From contig NZ_CP019236.1 in NCBI RefSeq assembly GCF_001955695.1, positions 2,542,001-2,606,000 on the forward strand: DNA of 64,000 nt. Direction: 5' to 3'. The DNA is from Rhodoferax koreense (GTDB taxonomy: Bacteria; Pseudomonadota; Gammaproteobacteria; Burkholderiales; Burkholderiaceae_C). This document shows positions 61,394-64,000 of the stretch, in pieces; the first letter of the stretch is position 1, and each line of letters starts with the position of its first letter. A program made the translations under genes and the position numbers. The notes under the pieces are model-generated. The model did no database searches. It had not been told where the DNA came from and worked only from the letters and a program-made list of their open reading frames with translations.

Positions 61394-61951
61394 TCACTCT
61401 TTGCGTTCGAAGCCTTGTTCGGCCAGCCAGTCGGCGCCGGCTTCTTCGAGGTTGCGCGGGAGGCTTTCGCCCTCGTCGCCCTCGTCGCCATCTTCGCCGT
61501 CGGCGTCCTCATCGCGCTGGTCTTCGTCTTCGTCGTCCTGCGCCTCGGCGGCGCCGCTGGCATCGACGCGGCTGTGCAGGTATTCGAGCACGGCGGCGAT
61601 GGCCATGAAGCGTTCGCCGCCTTCTTCCTGCAGCACGCGCTCGGCCAAGGTCTGTGCCCAGGGCACGAGGGTCGCGGCCGCGCTCAGTTTCTTCCACGAA
61701 GGGAAGCGGTCGGGTTCCATCCCCGCGAGTTCGTCCATGGCGCGCGGCGAGGTGAAACGGAAGCCCTGGTGGAAGACCACGGCCAGCATCTCGGGGCTGT
61801 CGTCCATCATCATCACCAGGAAATCGATCTGCCCGCGCTTTTCGCGCAGGCGCTTTTCCAGCACGTTCTTGCCTTCCGAGTCGGACAGCAGGTCGTTGAT
61901 CTCGGCGTCGTAGGCGGGACTGTGGTCGGCGAAGTAGCGGGACAGTTTCAT
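61394..61951 (-). CDS. Acidic-tailed protein of unknown function
   Basis: A 185-residue protein that I do not recognise. The first 125 residues are helical (LSRYFADHSPAYDAEINDLL, GQIDFLVMMMDDSPEMLAVV). An Asp/Glu-rich run of about 35 residues (QDDEDEDQRDEDADGEDGDE) follows, then a short C-terminal helix, AGADWLAEQGFERKE. Its ATG overlaps the stop of the J-domain gene by four bases. Together with the next gene it gives two different acidic-tailed proteins in a row. Confidence 0.78.
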   Translation of the reverse strand: MKLSRYFADHSPAYDAEINDLLSDSEGKNVLEKRLREKRGQIDFLVMMMDDSPEMLAVVFHQGFRFTSPRAMDELAGMEPDRFPSWKKLSAAATLVPWAQTLAERVLQEEGGERFMAIAAVLEYLHSRVDASGAAEAQDDEDEDQRDEDADGEDGDEGDEGESLPRNLEEAGADWLAEQGFERKE

Positions 61952-62247
61952 TTCAGTACTTCCTTAATGTAGTTCTGCCAGATTTCGCGGGCGGTATCGA
62001 TGGGGCTGTCGAGCAGGCCGCGGCGCCGGTTCTCGTCATAGGTCTTGCGCTTGTCCTCGTCCGCCAACACCTCATAGGCCTCCTGCACCGCGCGAAACCG
62101 CTGCGCCGCGTCGGGCGATGGATTGCGGTCGGGATGGGTCTGCGCGGCTTTTTGCCGGAAAGCCTTCTTGATGTCAGCCAGGGAGGCCGAACTGCTCAGG
62201 CCAAGGGCCGCGTAGTGGTCTTGCATGCTTGCTTCTTGTTGCTCCAT
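61948..62247 (-). CDS. J-domain protein (DnaJ-like co-chaperone)
   Basis: A 99-residue protein that is little more than a J domain: HYAALGLSSSASLADIKKAF, the HPD motif at 38-40 (THPDRNPSPDAAQRF) and VQEAYEVLADEDKRKTYDE, then a tail ending IWQNYIKEVLK. J domains stimulate Hsp70 (DnaK) ATPase and target it to clients; with no zinc or C-terminal peptide-binding domain, the client must come from partners. It leads the six-gene operon, which suggests the following proteins are those partners. Starts at 62247 or 62226 are possible. A terminator-like hairpin lies 15 bp upstream. Confidence 0.85.
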   Translation of the reverse strand: MEQQEASMQDHYAALGLSSSASLADIKKAFRQKAAQTHPDRNPSPDAAQRFRAVQEAYEVLADEDKRKTYDENRRRGLLDSPIDTAREIWQNYIKEVLK

Positions 62248-62261
62248 CGGCGCCCCATCGC

Positions 62262-62291
62262 AAAAAAAGACAGCCGCTAGGGCTGTCTTTT
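62262..62291 (-). terminator. Terminator-like hairpin in the leader of the J-domain operon
   Basis: AAAAGACAGCC at 62265-62275 pairs perfectly with GGCTGTCTTTT at 62281-62291 around the 5-nt loop GCTAG. On the minus strand the stem is followed by seven T residues (62268-62262), a textbook intrinsic terminator for leftward transcription. It lies only 15 bp before the J-domain start, so it is either the end of an unseen leftward transcript or an attenuator in the operon leader. Confidence 0.75.
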
Positions 62292-62301
62292 GGCATCGCA
62301 A

Positions 62302-62775
62302 ACACGGGCTTGGTTCCCTTCCATTTTACCCGTTGCAGCCTCGCCCCCGGCTGTAGGCGGGTTTTCGCGCCCCGGCAGCCCGCCAACCGGCGGACCGCGC
62401 GTGATCCATCCAACCCTGGATCGGGCTTCCTGAATTCATCGACCGCCCGGATCGATCACCGATACCATCAAAAATTTAAGAAGTATCAGGTTTTGGACAA
62501 TCTATTTTTGGAGTTTTATTTGGTATAAATGTATGCAAAAATAAAACAAAAGACAAAAGAAACATAAAGATACAAATAGGTGTTTGTCGGAATTGTTAGT
62601 CTCATCATGAACTTAAATGAACTGTTTGATCTGATTAAATCTAGAAACAATAGATTACATAAAAGATTTCTTTCAAACGTCAAAACTACGGTTCGACAGG
62701 TTTACGAATACTTACATATAACGTAAATTGTTTTCTATCTGGTCCGGATACCTGCTTCCGGATCGATCACGTGTC
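62302..62775. other. Intergenic region with an AT-rich island
   Basis: About 475 bp without a recognised gene. The left part (to about 62460) is GC-rich. The part from about 62465 to 62745 is very AT-rich compared with the rest of the window and contains long A-rich runs. One short frame, 62607-62726 (39 codons, MNLNELFDLIKSRNNRLHKR at its start), is open on the plus strand, but I see no strong ribosome-binding site. The island probably serves as a promoter or binding region for the surface-protein gene that follows, or is a remnant of foreign DNA. Confidence 0.5.
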
Positions 62776-62805
62776 ATGGGCGAGTTGGCAAAGCACCGGA
62801 TGGTC

Positions 62806-64000
62806 ATGAAGATGAAGAATCTCCTGCATGGGATGAACAGCGCCGGGATTCGGCTGCTATGGCTATGGCTGGCCCTGACTGTTCAGGCGGCTCTGGCGGC
62901 AACCTCGGTGACGAACACGGCCACCATCGCGCCGCCGGTGGGCGTCACGGATGTCATTGGGGGGTGCGACACGGCCGTCCCGCCGAACTGCACTGGCAAC
63001 AACACCTCGACCGTTACCGCCGCCGTCTGGTCCGCCACGCTCACGAAGTCCGCTTCGCCCGCTTCCGGCACCGTGATCCTGCCCGGTTCACTCGTCACCT
63101 ACACGCTGTCGGTCAACGTGACCGGTGCCGTCACCTCGAGCCCGGTGGTACTCACGGACACGCTGGGTACCGGCCTGTCGTTCGGCGCCATCACCGCCAA
63201 CGCCGGCGGCTTCACCGCCAACACCGCCAGCAACCCTTTGAGCTTTACCCTGCCTGCCGGCGCAGCGATCGGCATTCACACCATCCAGTACACGGCGCAG
63301 GTCGCGGCGAATGCGACTGGCAGCGTCGGCAATTCGGTGGTTGGCGCCGGCAACTGCACCGCCGCCGCGCCCTGCACCACGAGCCATCCCCTGGGCGCGT
63401 TGACGGTCGGCAAGCAGTTGACGGCGGAAAGCGGTAGCCAGACCGGCATCGCCGAGCCGGGCGAAACCCTGACCTACACCATCACCATCACCAATTCCAG
63501 CGGCACGGCCGTCAGCAACTACGCGCTGACAGACACCTTGGGCGCCGGGCTGACGTTTTCCAGCGCCACGCTCGGCGGCGTGCGCACGGGGCAGAATGTC
63601 AACTGGACGAATCTCAGCATCCCGGCGAACGGCTCCTTGCAGGTCACCGTGGTGGCAACGGTCGATTCGCCAATCGCCACGGCCAGCGTCCGCAACCTGG
63701 CCAAGCGCACCGGCGATCCGGACCCTGCCTGCGGCAGCGCGGCCTGCGTGGTGACGCCCACAGCGACCTCGGTGACGGTCGCGAAGACCTCCAATCCGGC
63801 CAGTGGCACCACGGTGATACCGGGCCAGACCATCACCTACACCTTGACCGCCACGGTCACGGGAGCCTCGACGACTTCCGCCAATGTGATCACCGACACA
63901 CTGGGTGCCGGCCAGACCTTTGGCAGCGTCGTTCCCGGGAGCATCTTCGCGCTCGGCGGGACGGGCAATGTGCGCACTTTCACCATGCCTGCCGGCACGG
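62806..64000 (+). CDS. DUF11-repeat surface/secreted protein, N-terminal part
   Basis: At least 398 codons, open to the right edge. A signal peptide (GIRLLWLWLALTVQAALA) precedes ATSVTNTATIAPP. Then come three DUF11-type Ig-like repeats of about 120-135 residues, each beginning with a block such as SASPASGTVILPGSLVTYTL, QTGIAEPGETLTYTITITNS or SNPASGTTVIPGQTITYTLT and continuing with a TDTLG(T/A)G segment. Paired cysteines recur (GGCDTAVPPNC, GNCTAAAPC, ACGSAAC). Such proteins are large surface or secreted structures, often adhesins. Starts at 62776 and 62800 are also in frame. The upstream DNA is AT-rich. Confidence 0.82.
   Translation, partial: MKMKNLLHGMNSAGIRLLWLWLALTVQAALAATSVTNTATIAPPVGVTDVIGGCDTAVPPNCTGNNTSTVTAAVWSATLTKSASPASGTVILPGSLVTYTLSVNVTGAVTSSPVVLTDTLGTGLSFGAITANAGGFTANTASNPLSFTLPAGAAIGIHTIQYTAQVAANATGSVGNSVVGAGNCTAAAPCTTSHPLGALTVGKQLTAESGSQTGIAEPGETLTYTITITNSSGTAVSNYALTDTLGAGLTFSSATLGGVRTGQNVNWTNLSIPANGSLQVTVVATVDSPIATASVRNLAKRTGDPDPACGSAACVVTPTATSVTVAKTSNPASGTTVIPGQTITYTLTATVTGASTTSANVITDTLGAGQTFGSVVPGSIFALGGTGNVRTFTMPAGT

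Overview
The window is about 64 kb of GC-rich DNA carrying dense, operonic housekeeping and accessory genes. Its gene content (ChvE/Ggu sugar import, quinate/protocatechuate catabolism, periplasmic cyclophilins, PagL, a bacteriophytochrome, a DUF1345 protein, many amino-acid ABC systems) and a dispersed intergenic repeat point to a Burkholderiales bacterium, most likely Comamonadaceae (Variovorax/Polaromonas/Rhodoferax-like). That placement is inference, since no rRNA is present. I found no tRNA, rRNA, CRISPR array, insertion sequence or phage gene.

Layout. (1) 1-13158: an aldose uptake and oxidation locus. Two sugar ABC transporters are interleaved in one leftward operon (YtfQ-like and ChvE binding proteins, then GguA, GguB, YtfR-, YtfT- and YjfF-like). 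The operon is headed by an aldehyde dehydrogenase and diverges from a GbpR-like LysR regulator. Next come an SDR sugar dehydrogenase, an SMP-30 lactonase and aldose 1-epimerase. Together they suggest a non-phosphorylative (Weimberg-type) route: sugar, lactone, acid, semialdehyde, 2-oxoglutarate. The dehydratases are not in the window. (2) 13232-20682: PagL, a heme oxygenase/bacteriophytochrome pair, a HAD phosphatase, an HDOD protein, an orphan amino-acid-binding protein and a glycosyltransferase. (3) 20758-30637: an IclR-controlled catabolic operon with a shikimate-dehydrogenase-like enzyme, a five-gene Liv-type ABC importer, a 3-dehydroshikimate dehydratase split into two genes, and PcaB. 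This suggests uptake and conversion of quinate/shikimate-type acids to protocatechuate and on to beta-ketoadipate. (4) 30706-40674: ArfB, LysR, MtfA, LpxH, two cyclophilins, a TPR protein, CysS, an AlkA-type glycosylase, AccA and a DUF1345 protein. (5) 40726-43429: an OmpA-like lipoprotein next to a membrane-anchored TIR-domain protein, then a small exported protein. (6) 43460-51734: a polar amino-acid ABC importer with its own GntR regulator, an acyl-CoA synthetase, NDH-2 and a luciferase-like monooxygenase. (7) 51756-57287: an 1843-residue kinase-ATPase-GAF-PAS-GGEEF protein. (8) 57409-62247: a tightly packed six-gene operon of a J-domain protein, four proteins I cannot assign and an Mrr-like membrane protein; this is the best candidate here for an undescribed system. 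(9) 62302-64000: an AT-rich gap and the start of a DUF11-repeat surface protein that runs off the edge.

Start sites were chosen from ribosome-binding sites, signal peptides and gene overlaps. Functions rest on motif and family recognition by eye; no database search was possible.
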